DNA of 64,000 nucleotides from Streptomyces sp. NBC_00273 (GTDB lineage Bacteria; Actinomycetota; Actinomycetes; Streptomycetales; Streptomycetaceae): NCBI RefSeq assembly GCF_036178145.1, contig NZ_CP108067.1, positions 6,771,501 to 6,835,500 of the forward strand, read 5' to 3'. Shown piece by piece: positions 1 to 8,316 of this stretch (position 1 is its first letter; each line of letters starts with the position of its first letter). The notes under the pieces were generated by a model. It saw only the letters and a program-made list of their open reading frames with translations, ran no database searches and was not told where the DNA came from. The position numbers and the translations under genes were made by a program.

Positions 1-296
1 CCGTCGGCGTCGGAGCCAACCTCGCCCTGCTCGACGGCGCCGAACTCGCCCGAGCCGTCGTCGACCACCCCACCATCGACGAGGCCCTCGACGCCTACGA
101 AAGCGTCATGTTCCCCCGCGCCACCGACCACGCGAAGACCGCTCAGCAGATGCTCACGACGCTGATGCCCGACACCGACTCCGACGCCGCAGCCTTCCCC
201 GACACCCTTTGGCCGGCCGGCCCGCTCCCTGACCCGCCCCCCGCCCGCACCATCGGCGAGGGCAGCCGGTCACAAGATCCGAAAGAGACGGCCTAG
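1..296 (+). CDS. FAD-dependent monooxygenase/oxidoreductase, C-terminal end (partial)
   Basis: The reading frame is already open at the left edge and ends with TAG at 294-296, so only about 97 C-terminal residues are visible. The stretch GVGANLALLDGAELA followed by a helix ending in EALDAYE is the conserved FAD-contacting C-terminal motif of aromatic hydroxylase-type (PHBH family) flavoprotein monooxygenases. The tail after residue 60 is proline- and aspartate-rich and looks unstructured. Its stop codon overlaps by three bases the stop codon of the convergent LacI-family gene. The substrate cannot be inferred because the Rossmann fold and active site lie outside the window. Confidence 0.75.
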   Translation, partial: VGVGANLALLDGAELARAVVDHPTIDEALDAYESVMFPRATDHAKTAQQMLTTLMPDTDSDAAAFPDTLWPAGPLPDPPPARTIGEGSRSQDPKETA

Positions 297-1357
297 TCCC
301 GGCGGCGCTGGCCCGGGCCCGAGGCCGTGGAGCCGCGCACCACCAGTTCGGGCAGGAAGACGAACTCGCTGTGCGGGGCCGGCGTACCGCCGATCTCCTC
401 CAGCAGGGTCCGGACCGCCGCCTGCCCCATCGCCTGCACGGGCTGGCGGATGGTCGTCAGCGGCGGATCGGTGAACGCTATGAGCGGCGAGTCGTCGAAG
501 CCGACCACCGACACGTCCTGCGGGACCTTCAGCCCCTGCTGCCGGGCCGCCCTGATCGCGCCGAGCGCCATCATGTCGCTCGCGCACACCACCGCCGTGC
601 AGCCGCGCGAGATCAGCGCGGCCGCGGCGGCCTGGCCGCCCTCGAGCGAGTAGAGGGAGTGCTGGATCAGCGCCTCGATCTCGGCCTCGCCGAGTCCGAG
701 CCGCTCCTTCATCCCGAGCCGGAAGCCCTCGATCTTGCGGAGGACCGGTACGAAGCGCTTCGGTCCGACCGCGAGCCCGATGCGGGTGTGCCCGAGCGCG
801 GTCAGGTGGGTGACGGCGAGGACCATCGCGGCCCGGTCGTCGGGCGAGACGAAGGGGGCCTGCACCTTCTCGGAGAACCCGTTGATGAGGACGTACGGGA
901 CGCCCTGCCCGCGGAGTTGGTCGTAGCGGCCCATGTCGGCCGTGGTGTCGGCGTGCAGGCCGGAGACGAAGATGATCCCGGAGACGCCGCGGTCGACCAG
1001 CATCTCGGTCAGCTCGTCCTCGGTGGACCCGCCGGGCGTCTGCGTGGCCAGCACCGGCGTGTACCCCTGCCGGGTCAGGGCCTGGCCGATGACCTGGGCG
1101 AGCGCCGGGAAGATCGGGTTGTCCAGTTCGGGAGTTATCAGACCGACGAGCCCCGCACTGCGCTGGCGCAGCTTCACGGGCCGCTCGTAGCCGAGTACGT
1201 CGAGGGCGGCCAGCACGGATTCGCGGGTGCCTGCGGCCACACCGGGCTTGCCGTTGAGCACGCGGCTGACTGTGGCTTCGCTGACCCCCGCCTGGGCTGC
1301 GATGTCGGCTAGCCGTGCGGTCACGGGATTGGACTGTACCGGTCGGACGTTCACCAT
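293..1357 (-). CDS. LacI-family transcriptional regulator (maltose/maltodextrin type, copy 1)
   Basis: This 354-residue protein has an N-terminal LacI helix-turn-helix at about residues 16-40 (DIAAQAGVSEATVSRVLN) and then a periplasmic-binding-protein-like effector domain ending in the typical VVGFDDSPLIAFTDPPLTTI and PELVVRGST blocks. ATG at 1357 is chosen because it overlaps the stop of the alpha-glucosidase gene (ATGGTGA), which suggests translational coupling. It is clearly paralogous to the LacI gene at 8313-9314: the DNA-recognition helices are nearly the same, so both probably bind the same operators. In Streptomyces a LacI protein called MalR/Reg1 represses malEFG and amylase genes. 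This is one of two candidates for that role, and which one is orthologous cannot be told here. Confidence 0.92.
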   Translation of the reverse strand: MVNVRPVQSNPVTARLADIAAQAGVSEATVSRVLNGKPGVAAGTRESVLAALDVLGYERPVKLRQRSAGLVGLITPELDNPIFPALAQVIGQALTRQGYTPVLATQTPGGSTEDELTEMLVDRGVSGIIFVSGLHADTTADMGRYDQLRGQGVPYVLINGFSEKVQAPFVSPDDRAAMVLAVTHLTALGHTRIGLAVGPKRFVPVLRKIEGFRLGMKERLGLGEAEIEALIQHSLYSLEGGQAAAAALISRGCTAVVCASDMMALGAIRAARQQGLKVPQDVSVVGFDDSPLIAFTDPPLTTIRQPVQAMGQAAVRTLLEEIGGTPAPHSEFVFLPELVVRGSTASGPGQRRRD

Positions 1358-3177
1358 GACCACCACGTGCACGAATCCGGGGGAAGCCGGACGGTTCGGC
1401 CGTCCGTCTCCACCGGGGCGCTGGAGAGCACGGGGCGTCCGGGCGCGGGAAGCTCGACCGGGTCGGGGCGGGTGTTGAGGGTGCAGGCGAAACCGGGGCG
1501 GGTGAACAGGAGCACGCCCTCGGGTGCGCACTGCCAGCGCATTCCGCATGCGTCCGGGCCGTACGAGCCGTCCGGGTCGTCCGGGCAGTCCGGGTCGTAC
1601 GAGCCGTACGGGGCCTCCGCCGGGGCATCGGCACCCGCCACGGCCGCCGCGTCGACCCCCGTGCCCGGGCCCGGGCCCGTCCCCGCCTCCGGCGCCCCCA
1701 GCCCCGGCATCGCCCGGCGCAGTTCCAGGGCGGCACGGTAGAGCTCCAGCGTCGAGTGCGGGTCGCCGGTCTGCGCGGCGACGCTGAGGCCGCCCCAGCC
1801 GGCGGGCTGCGGGAGCCAGCTGCCGGCCGGCCCGAAGCCGTACGGGGGCTCCGCGCCGGACCAGGGGAGCGGCACCCGGCACCCGTCGCGCAGCCCGTCC
1901 TGCCCCTCCGGTTCCGACGGGTCCTCGGGCCTGGGCCCCGACCCCGCCGGGCCGTCCGCGTCCCCCGGCTGACGGCGTCCGCGGCGGAAGGCCGGGTCCT
2001 GGCGGACCCGGTCCGGGAGGTCCGCCACCTCAGGGAGGCCGAGCTCCTCGCCCTGGTAGAGGTACGCCGACCCGGGCAGGGCCAGCATCAGCAGGGCGGC
2101 CGCCCGGGCCCGGGCCAGGCCGCGGGTCCCGCCGCCGTAGCGCGTCACGTGGCGTACGACGTCGTGGTTGGACAGCACCCAGGTGGTCGGGGCGCCGACG
2201 GCGGTGGTGGCGGCCAGGGACTCGTCGATGACGGTGCGCATCGCGGCGGGGTCCCACGGGCAGTTCAGGAAGCGGAAGTTGAAGGCCTGGTGCAGTTCGT
2301 CGGGGCGCACGTACAGGGCGAGCCGCTCCGAGGTGGGCGCCCAGGCCTCGGCGACCCCGATGCGCCCGCCCCCGTAGGAGTCGAGGAGGCGGCGCCAGGA
2401 ACGGTGGATCTCGTGGACCCCGTCCTGGTCGAAGAAGGGGAGCGGCTCGGTGCCGATCAAGGTGGCCTGGGCGCCGCGGCCGATGTCCGGCAGGCCCGGG
2501 GCCTTGACCATGCCGTGGGCGACGTCGATGCGGAAGCCGTCGATGCCGAGGTCGAGCCAGAAGCGCAGGACGGAGGCGAACTCGGCGGCGACCTCGGGAT
2601 GGTCCCAGTCGAGGTCGGGCTGCTCGGGGGCGAAGAGGTGCAGGTACCAGTCGCCGTCCGGGACCCGGGTCCAGGCGGGGCCGCCGAAGATCGACTCCCA
2701 GTCGTTCGGGGGCTCGGCGCCGTCCGGCCCCCGCCCGGGGCGGAAGTGGTAGCGCTCGCGGGCCCCCGGATCCCCGGCGAGGGCGGCGCGGAACCAGGGG
2801 TGCTGTTCGGAGGTGTGGTTCGGCACCACGTCCACGATGACCCGCAGCCCCAGCGCGTGCGCGGCCCGGACCAGCTCGTCGGCGTCCGAGAGGTCCCCGA
2901 AGAGGGGGTCGACGGCCCGGTAGTCGGCGACGTCGTAGCCGCCGTCCGCCTGCGGGGAGACGTAGAAGGGGGTGAGCCACACGGCGTCGACCCCGAGGCG
3001 GGCGAGGTGGGGGAGGCGGGAGCGGACCCCGCGGAGGTCCCCGATGCCGTCCCCGTCGCTGTCGGCGAAGGAGCGCACGTACACCTGATAGATGACGGCA
3101 TCGCGCCACCAGCCACCGGTCGCGGTCGCTTTGCTGGAAGAGCTTGCAAGCTGGACGGCCGTCGAATCGTGGGTCAT
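1351..3177 (-). CDS. GH13 alpha-glucosidase (copy 1, with low-complexity inserts)
   Basis: A cytoplasmic 608-residue glycoside hydrolase family 13 enzyme that should release glucose from imported maltose and maltodextrins; no signal peptide is seen. Family motifs are DVVPNH near 116-121, nucleophile Asp218 in GFRIDVAHG, acid/base Glu277 in GVAEAWAP and the third acid Asp339 in LSNHD. It lies divergent from malE and is translationally coupled to the LacI gene behind it. Compared with its paralogue at 6667-8316 it carries two extra Gly/Pro/Asp-rich segments. One is near residues 411-432. The other, in the C-terminal domain at about 1550-1700, contains repeats such as YGSYDPDCPDDPDGSYG, and the DNA there is itself repetitive. 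All catalytic residues remain, so the enzyme is probably active. Confidence 0.93.
   Translation of the reverse strand: MTHDSTAVQLASSSSKATATGGWWRDAVIYQVYVRSFADSDGDGIGDLRGVRSRLPHLARLGVDAVWLTPFYVSPQADGGYDVADYRAVDPLFGDLSDADELVRAAHALGLRVIVDVVPNHTSEQHPWFRAALAGDPGARERYHFRPGRGPDGAEPPNDWESIFGGPAWTRVPDGDWYLHLFAPEQPDLDWDHPEVAAEFASVLRFWLDLGIDGFRIDVAHGMVKAPGLPDIGRGAQATLIGTEPLPFFDQDGVHEIHRSWRRLLDSYGGGRIGVAEAWAPTSERLALYVRPDELHQAFNFRFLNCPWDPAAMRTVIDESLAATTAVGAPTTWVLSNHDVVRHVTRYGGGTRGLARARAAALLMLALPGSAYLYQGEELGLPEVADLPDRVRQDPAFRRGRRQPGDADGPAGSGPRPEDPSEPEGQDGLRDGCRVPLPWSGAEPPYGFGPAGSWLPQPAGWGGLSVAAQTGDPHSTLELYRAALELRRAMPGLGAPEAGTGPGPGTGVDAAAVAGADAPAEAPYGSYDPDCPDDPDGSYGPDACGMRWQCAPEGVLLFTRPGFACTLNTRPDPVELPAPGRPVLSSAPVETDGRTVRLPPDSCTWWSW
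3141..3152. promoter_or_regulatory. Palindrome AGCTTGCAAGCT, possible LacI operator inside the alpha-glucosidase 5' end
   Basis: A perfect 12-bp palindrome containing CTTGCAAG lies 26 bp inside the first codons of the divergent alpha-glucosidase gene. The CTTGCA core matches the half-sites in front of malE and the amylase gene. An intragenic operator is plausible, but the site is AT-poor and short, so chance occurrence is possible. Confidence 0.4.
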
Positions 3178-3294
3178 ATCGGGGTCAACGCGGGTACATG
3201 CCCCCTGGTTGCGGGCCCCGACAGTCGAAGGTGGCTCGAACTAACAGCAAGCTGCGGCAACCGTACGGACACACGGATGTAACGATCGCCTCCG

Positions 3295-3316
3295 CTTGCA
3301 GAAAGTTTGCGCAAGC
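3295..3316. promoter_or_regulatory. Candidate MalR/LacI operator upstream of malE
   Basis: CTTGCAG at 3295-3301 is followed after five bases by TTGCGCAAG at 3307-3315, giving an inverted repeat CTTGC...GCAAG with an inner palindrome TTGCGCAA. The same two words recur in front of the amylase gene at 11705-11732. Established knowledge: Streptomyces amylase and mal promoters carry such repeats, and a LacI-family protein represses them. The site is about 85-105 bp before malE, between the two divergent transcription units, so it could control both. Confidence 0.72.
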
Positions 3317-3399
3317 CCTTTCGGTCCTCTTTCAGTCTTGTTACGTTCCTGGCAACTCAGGACCGCGAGGGCGCGGCCGGGATCATCGAAGGAGTTCAT

Positions 3400-4674
3400 A
3401 TGCGGCGTGGCATAGCGGCCACCGCGCTGGTCGCGACCCTGGCGCTCGCGGCAACGGCTTGCGGTGGGGACGACAAGAACGCGGCCGACGGCACCAAGGC
3501 GGGCGGCGAGCTTTCCGGCACGGTCACGTGGTGGGACACCTCGAACGATGCCGAGAAGGCCAGCTTCCAGAAGATCGCCGAGGCGTTCACGGCGAAGCAC
3601 CCGAAGGTGACCGTCAAGTACGTCAACGTCCCCTACGGCGACGCGCAGAACAAGGTCAAGAACGCCTTCAGCAGCGGCTCCGACGCGCCTGACGTCATCC
3701 GTGCCGACGTCGGCTGGGTCGCGGACTTCGCTTCCCTGGGCTACCTCGACGAGGTCCCGGCCGACGCGGCGAAGAAGATCGACGCCGAGTTCCTCCCGCA
3801 GGCCGCGGCCAGCGGCAAGTTCGAGGGCAAGACCTACGCCGTTCCGCAGGTCATCGACAGCCTCGGCCTCTTCTACAACAAGAAGATGCTCGCCGACGCC
3901 GGCGTCCAGCCCCCCAAGACGCTGGAAGAGGTGAAGACCGCCGCCGCCGCCATCAAGGGCAAGACCGGCAAGGCCGGCCTCTACCTCCGCGGCGACGACT
4001 CCTACTGGTTCCTCCCCCTCATCTACGGCGAGGGCGGCGACCTGGTCGACGCGAAGAACAAGACGGTCACCGTCGACAACGAGGCGGGCGTCAAGGCCTT
4101 CAAGACCGCCCGCGACCTGGTCGCCTCGGGTGCGGCGATCACCAACGCCACCGACGGCTACGCCAACATGCAGACGGCCTTCAAGACCGGCGAGGCCGCC
4201 ATGATGATCAACGGTCCGTGGGCCGTCGCCGACACCTACGCCGGCGACCAGTTCAAGGACAAGGCCAACCTCGGCATCGCCGCGGTCCCGGCCGGCTCGG
4301 CCAAGGCCGGTGCCCCGCAGGGCGGCCACGACCTCGCCGTCTACGCTGGTTCCAAGAACACCGCCGCCGCGCACGCCTTCGTCGAGTACATGACCTCTCA
4401 GGAGGTCCAGGTGCAGTCGACCAAGGACCTCAGCCTGCTCCCGACCCGTACCGCCGCCTACGAGCTGCCGGACGTCAAGGGCAACGAGATGGTCCAGTTC
4501 TTCAAGCCGGCCGTGGACAAGGCCGTCGAGCGCGCCTGGATCCCGGAGAACGGCTCCCTCTTCGAGCCGCTGAAGGTCGAATACACCAAGGCGATCACCG
4601 GGGCGTCGAGCCCGGAGGACGCGGCCAAGTCGGCCGGCGTCGAGTTCCGCAAGATCCTCAAGGGCTGGAAGTAA
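3400..4674 (+). CDS. malE: Maltose/maltodextrin ABC transporter, substrate-binding lipoprotein
   Basis: This 424-residue extracytoplasmic solute-binding protein (family 1) captures maltose or maltodextrins for import. The N-terminus MRRGIAATALVATLALAATACG is a lipoprotein signal with a lipobox ending at the cysteine near residue 21, so it is anchored on the outer face of the membrane. The mature part has the usual motifs for this family, including TVTWWDTSNDAEK near the start and GEAAMMINGPWA in the middle. ATG at 3400 is preceded by GAAGGAG at 3389-3395; the open frame begins upstream but lacks a ribosome site. It is first in the operon malE-malF-malG-alpha-glucosidase-lacI, with spacers or overlaps of only a few bases at most junctions. 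Confidence 0.96.
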   Translation: MRRGIAATALVATLALAATACGGDDKNAADGTKAGGELSGTVTWWDTSNDAEKASFQKIAEAFTAKHPKVTVKYVNVPYGDAQNKVKNAFSSGSDAPDVIRADVGWVADFASLGYLDEVPADAAKKIDAEFLPQAAASGKFEGKTYAVPQVIDSLGLFYNKKMLADAGVQPPKTLEEVKTAAAAIKGKTGKAGLYLRGDDSYWFLPLIYGEGGDLVDAKNKTVTVDNEAGVKAFKTARDLVASGAAITNATDGYANMQTAFKTGEAAMMINGPWAVADTYAGDQFKDKANLGIAAVPAGSAKAGAPQGGHDLAVYAGSKNTAAAHAFVEYMTSQEVQVQSTKDLSLLPTRTAAYELPDVKGNEMVQFFKPAVDKAVERAWIPENGSLFEPLKVEYTKAITGASSPEDAAKSAGVEFRKILKGWK

Positions 4675-4681
4675 CGAAACC

Positions 4682-5743
4682 ATGGCTGCTCACACCAGCC
4701 AGTCGGTGGCGAAGGCCGCGGGCGACGACGTCGAGAACGACGTCGCCGCCCGCGGCCGGAGCCGCAGGACTGACAGCGACAGCGGTAACCGTGGCGGTGC
4801 CCGCGGTGGGAAAGGCGCGTCCGGCCTCCGGCGCGCCGTCGGCACGCACTGGTACGCCTGGGCCATGGTCGCCCCGGTGGTGCTCGTCCTCGGAGTGATC
4901 ATCGGCTGGCCGCTGGTCCGGGGCGTCTACCTGTCGCTGACCGACGCCACCGAGCGCAACGTCTCGCGCACCATCGGAGCCCGGCACATCGAGGCCACGT
5001 ACCAGTTCGTCGGACTCGACAACTACGTGGACGTGCTCAGCGACCCGGTGTTCCTGCAACGGCTGGTGTGGACGGTGATGTGGACCGTCGCGTGCGTGTC
5101 CATCACCTTCACGCTCGGGCTGGTCCTGGCCAACATGCTCAACCGGGACTTCCGGGGCCGCGCCGCCTACCGGATGGCGCTCATCCTGCCCTGGGCCGTC
5201 CCCGGCTTCGTCTCGGTCTTCGCCTGGCGGTTCCTCTTCAACCGCGACAACGGCATCCTCAACAAGATCCTCGACGGTGGCGGCATCGCCGCGATCCCCT
5301 GGCTCGACGACCCGACCTGGGCCAAGTTCTCGGTCGTCGCCGTCAACGTCTGGCTCGGCGTCCCCTTCATGATGGTCGCCCTGCTCGGCGGCCTGCAGTC
5401 CATCCCCGGCGAGCTCTACGAGGCCGCCGAGATGGACGGCGCCAGCGCCTGGCAGCGCTTCCGGCACATCACCCTGCCCGGACTGCGCACGGTGAGCATG
5501 ACGGTGATCCTGCTCTCCACCATCTGGACCTTCAACATGTTCCCGGTGATCTTCCTGCTCACCCGGGGCGGACCCGGCGACTCCACCGAGATCCTGGTGA
5601 CCCAGGCCTTCCGCGAGGCGTTCGTGTCGAGCCCGCGCGACTTCGCCGGCTCGGCCACGTGGGGCGTCCTGATCCTCGCCCTGCTCATGATCTTCGCGCT
5701 GGTCTACCGGCGCTCGCTGCGCAAGCAGGGAGAGGTGTGGTGA
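4682..5743 (+). CDS. malF: Maltose/maltodextrin ABC transporter permease MalF
   Basis: A 353-residue inner-membrane permease that forms the translocation pore with MalG. A polar N-terminus of about 50 residues, rich in Arg, Gly and Ser, precedes several hydrophobic segments starting at WYAWAMVAPVVLVLGVIIGW. The cytoplasmic EAA loop is visible as ELYEAAEMDGASAWQRFRHITLPGLR, the site that contacts the ATPase. It starts 7 bp after malE and ends within the GTGGTGACC that can start malG. No ATPase gene is in the operon. Established knowledge: Streptomyces sugar importers of this kind share the ATPase MsiK encoded elsewhere, so the same is inferred here. Confidence 0.95.
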   Translation: MAAHTSQSVAKAAGDDVENDVAARGRSRRTDSDSGNRGGARGGKGASGLRRAVGTHWYAWAMVAPVVLVLGVIIGWPLVRGVYLSLTDATERNVSRTIGARHIEATYQFVGLDNYVDVLSDPVFLQRLVWTVMWTVACVSITFTLGLVLANMLNRDFRGRAAYRMALILPWAVPGFVSVFAWRFLFNRDNGILNKILDGGGIAAIPWLDDPTWAKFSVVAVNVWLGVPFMMVALLGGLQSIPGELYEAAEMDGASAWQRFRHITLPGLRTVSMTVILLSTIWTFNMFPVIFLLTRGGPGDSTEILVTQAFREAFVSSPRDFAGSATWGVLILALLMIFALVYRRSLRKQGEVW

Positions 5744-5745
5744 CC

Positions 5746-6615
5746 ATGTCCACTGCGAACACCGCCCGCACGACCACCGCGGTCCGTCCCCGCGGGAGCC
5801 GTTCCCCGCTCGCCTCCGTCAGCCTGCACGGCACCCTCGTCGTGGCCGCCGTCATCGCCGTCTTCCCGGTGCTGTGGATCGTGCTGACCTCGCTCAAGCC
5901 GGCCAAGCACGCGGTCACCACCGACTTCGTCAAGGAACCGACGCTCAGCAACTACACGTACCTGCTGGAGCAGAGCCACTTCCTCAGCTGGTTCGCCAAC
6001 TCCGTCCTGGTCGCCGGCATCACCACCGTCCTCGGTGTCTTCATCGCCGCCACCACCGGATACGCGGTCAGCCGCTTCAAGTTCCCCGGCATGAAGCCGC
6101 TCATGTGGACCCTGCTCATCACGCAGATGTTCCCGATGGCGATCCTCATCGTCCCGCTCTACAACCTCATGGGCGACCTGGGCCTGCTCAACCAGCCGCT
6201 CGGCCTGATCATCACCTACCTCACCATCGCCGTGCCGTTCTGCGCCTGGATGATGAAGGGCTTCTTCGACACCATCCCGGTGGAGATCGACGAATCGGGC
6301 CGCGTCGACGGACTCAACCCCTTCGGCACCTTCTGGCGCCTCATCCTGCCGCTCGCCAAGCCCGGCCTCGCCGTCACCGGCTTCTACGCCTTCATCACCG
6401 CCTGGGGCGAGGTCGCGTACGCCTCCGCCTTCATGGTCGGCGAGGAGAACCTCACCCTGGCCGGCGGACTGCAGACCTTCGTCACGCAGTACACCTCCAA
6501 CTGGGGAGCCATGAGCGCCGCCTCGGTCCTCATCGCCATCCCCGCGGCGATCTTCTTCGTCTTCGCCCAGCGTCACCTCGTCGCCGGGATGACGGCAGGC
6601 GCAACCAAGGGCTGA
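5746..6615 (+). CDS. malG: Maltose/maltodextrin ABC transporter permease MalG
   Basis: A 289-residue permease partner of MalF with hydrophobic segments from about residue 28 (GTLVVAAVIAVFPVLWIVL) to the C-terminus and an EAA loop VEIDESGRVDGLNPFGTFWR followed by LILPLAKPG. ATG at 5746 is used; an in-frame GTG at 5740 overlaps the malF stop (GTGA) and lies closer to the purine-rich GGGAGAGG at 5729-5735, so the true start may be two codons earlier. It is followed after 51 bp by the second alpha-glucosidase gene. Confidence 0.95.
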   Translation: MSTANTARTTTAVRPRGSRSPLASVSLHGTLVVAAVIAVFPVLWIVLTSLKPAKHAVTTDFVKEPTLSNYTYLLEQSHFLSWFANSVLVAGITTVLGVFIAATTGYAVSRFKFPGMKPLMWTLLITQMFPMAILIVPLYNLMGDLGLLNQPLGLIITYLTIAVPFCAWMMKGFFDTIPVEIDESGRVDGLNPFGTFWRLILPLAKPGLAVTGFYAFITAWGEVAYASAFMVGEENLTLAGGLQTFVTQYTSNWGAMSAASVLIAIPAAIFFVFAQRHLVAGMTAGATKG

Positions 6616-6666
6616 CCACCCGAGCCTGCCCCTTCTCACCCCCGGCCCGATCTCTCCAAGGACACC

Positions 6667-8316
6667 ATGACCCAGCACCTCGCCGACGCGCTCCCCACCT
6701 CCACCGGCACGCAGCCCGGCTGGTGGAGAGAAGCGGTGATCTACCAGGTCTATCCGCGCAGCTTCGCCGACTCCAACGGAGACGGCATGGGGGACCTCGA
6801 AGGCATCCGCAGCCGCCTGCCCTACCTGAAGGAGCTGGGCGTCGACGCCGTCTGGCTCAGCCCCTTCTACGCCTCCCCGCAGGCCGACGCCGGCTACGAC
6901 GTCGCCGACTACCGGGCCATCGACCCCATGTTCGGCACCCTGCACGACGCCGACGCCGTGATCCGCGAAGCCCACGACCTGGGCCTGCGCATCATCGTGG
7001 ACCTCGTCCCCAACCACTGCTCCGACCAGCACGAATGGTTCAAGCAGGCGCTGCGCGAAGGCCCCGGTACCCCGCTGCGCGAGCGCTTCCACTTCCGCCC
7101 GGGCCGCGGCGCGGACGGCGCGGAGCCCCCGAACGACTGGGAGTCGATCTTCGGCGGCCCGGCCTGGACCCGGGTCGCGGACGGCGAGTGGTACCTGCAC
7201 CTCTTCGCCCCCGAGCAGCCCGACTTCAACTGGGAGCACCCGGCCGTCCAGGACGAGTTCCGCTCCATCCTGCGCTTCTGGCTCGACCTCGGTGCCGACG
7301 GCTTCCGCGTCGACGTCGCCCACGGCCTGGTCAAGGCGCCCGGCCTGCCCGACCTCGGTGCCAAGGACCAGCTCAAGCTGCTCGGCAACGACGTCATGCC
7401 CTTCTTCGACCAGGACGGCGTCCACGAGATCTACCGCTCCTGGCGCCGGATCCTCGACGAGTACGAGGGCGACCGCGTCCTGGTCGCCGAGGCATGGACC
7501 CCGACCGTCGAGCGCACGGCCCTCTACGTCCGCCCCGACGAGATGCACCAGGCGTTCAACTTCCAGTACTTGACCAGCGACTGGGAGGCGACGGCGCTCC
7601 GCGAGGTCATCGACGGCTCGCTGGCCGCCATGCGCACCGTCGGCGCCCCCACCACCTGGGTGCTGTCCAACCACGACGTCACCCGGCACGCCACCCGCTT
7701 CGCCAACCCCGCCGGCCTCGGCACCCAGCTGCGCGAGCCCGGCGACCGCGAGCTGGGTCTGCGGCGGGCCCGCGCGGCGATCCTGCTGATGCTGGCACTG
7801 CCCGGTTCGGCCTACGTCTACCAGGGCGAGGAGCTCGGCCTGCCCGACGTCACCGACCTGCCGGACGAGGTCCGCCAGGACCCGTCGTTCTCCCGCGCGG
7901 CGGGCCAGGACGGCTTCCGCGACGGTTGCCGGGTCCCCATCCCGTGGTCGGGGACCGAGGCCCCGTACGGCTTCGGCACCGGCGGCAGCTGGCTCCCGCA
8001 GCCGGACTCCTGGGCGGATCTGAGCGTGGAGGCGCAGACCGGCGACCCGTCCTCCACCCTGGAGCTGTACCGGTCCGCCCTGCGGCTGCGCCGCGAGCGC
8101 CCGGACCTGGGCGATGGCGAGTCGGTGGACTGGCAGGAGGCCCCCGAGGGCGTCCTGGTCTTCCGCCGGGGGGACTTCCTCTGCGCCGCCAACACCACCG
8201 GCACGGCGGTACGGTTCCCCGTCACCGGCGAGGCCCTGCTGTCCAGCGGTGCGACGGTCGAGGACGGCGTGCTGCCGGCCGACACCACGGTGTGGTGGCA
8301 GGTGACGGCGGGGTGA
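6667..8316 (+). CDS. GH13 alpha-glucosidase (copy 2, operon with malEFG)
   Basis: A 549-residue cytoplasmic GH13 hydrolase expected to cleave glucose from the oligosaccharides imported by MalEFG. Motifs are DLVPNH near 112-117, nucleophile Asp216 in GFRVDVAHG, acid/base Glu275 in LVAEAWTP and Asp337 in LSNHD. There is no signal peptide. It is closely similar to the 1351-3177 enzyme across its length but lacks that protein's low-complexity inserts, so this looks like the better-preserved copy. Its TGA stop overlaps the GTG start of the next LacI gene, the same coupling seen in the first cassette. In S. coelicolor the enzyme next to malG is called AglA; the symbol is left open because there are two paralogues here. 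Confidence 0.94.
   Translation: MTQHLADALPTSTGTQPGWWREAVIYQVYPRSFADSNGDGMGDLEGIRSRLPYLKELGVDAVWLSPFYASPQADAGYDVADYRAIDPMFGTLHDADAVIREAHDLGLRIIVDLVPNHCSDQHEWFKQALREGPGTPLRERFHFRPGRGADGAEPPNDWESIFGGPAWTRVADGEWYLHLFAPEQPDFNWEHPAVQDEFRSILRFWLDLGADGFRVDVAHGLVKAPGLPDLGAKDQLKLLGNDVMPFFDQDGVHEIYRSWRRILDEYEGDRVLVAEAWTPTVERTALYVRPDEMHQAFNFQYLTSDWEATALREVIDGSLAAMRTVGAPTTWVLSNHDVTRHATRFANPAGLGTQLREPGDRELGLRRARAAILLMLALPGSAYVYQGEELGLPDVTDLPDEVRQDPSFSRAAGQDGFRDGCRVPIPWSGTEAPYGFGTGGSWLPQPDSWADLSVEAQTGDPSSTLELYRSALRLRRERPDLGDGESVDWQEAPEGVLVFRRGDFLCAANTTGTAVRFPVTGEALLSSGATVEDGVLPADTTVWWQVTAG

Noticed and set aside
3307-3399. Upstream start for malE at 3307
   Set aside because: No ribosome site, and it would destroy the lipoprotein signal that begins at 3400.
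5068-5745. Extending malG upstream to 5068
   Set aside because: The extra translation is Arg/Pro-rich antisense-like shadow of malF; GTG/ATG starts at 5740/5746 have correct context.
5704-7689. Long minus-strand open frame of over 600 codons opposite malG and alpha-glucosidase
   Set aside because: It mirrors the codon periodicity of the coding strand in high-GC DNA, has no ribosome site, and its translation is repetitive Gly/Val/Asp without domains.
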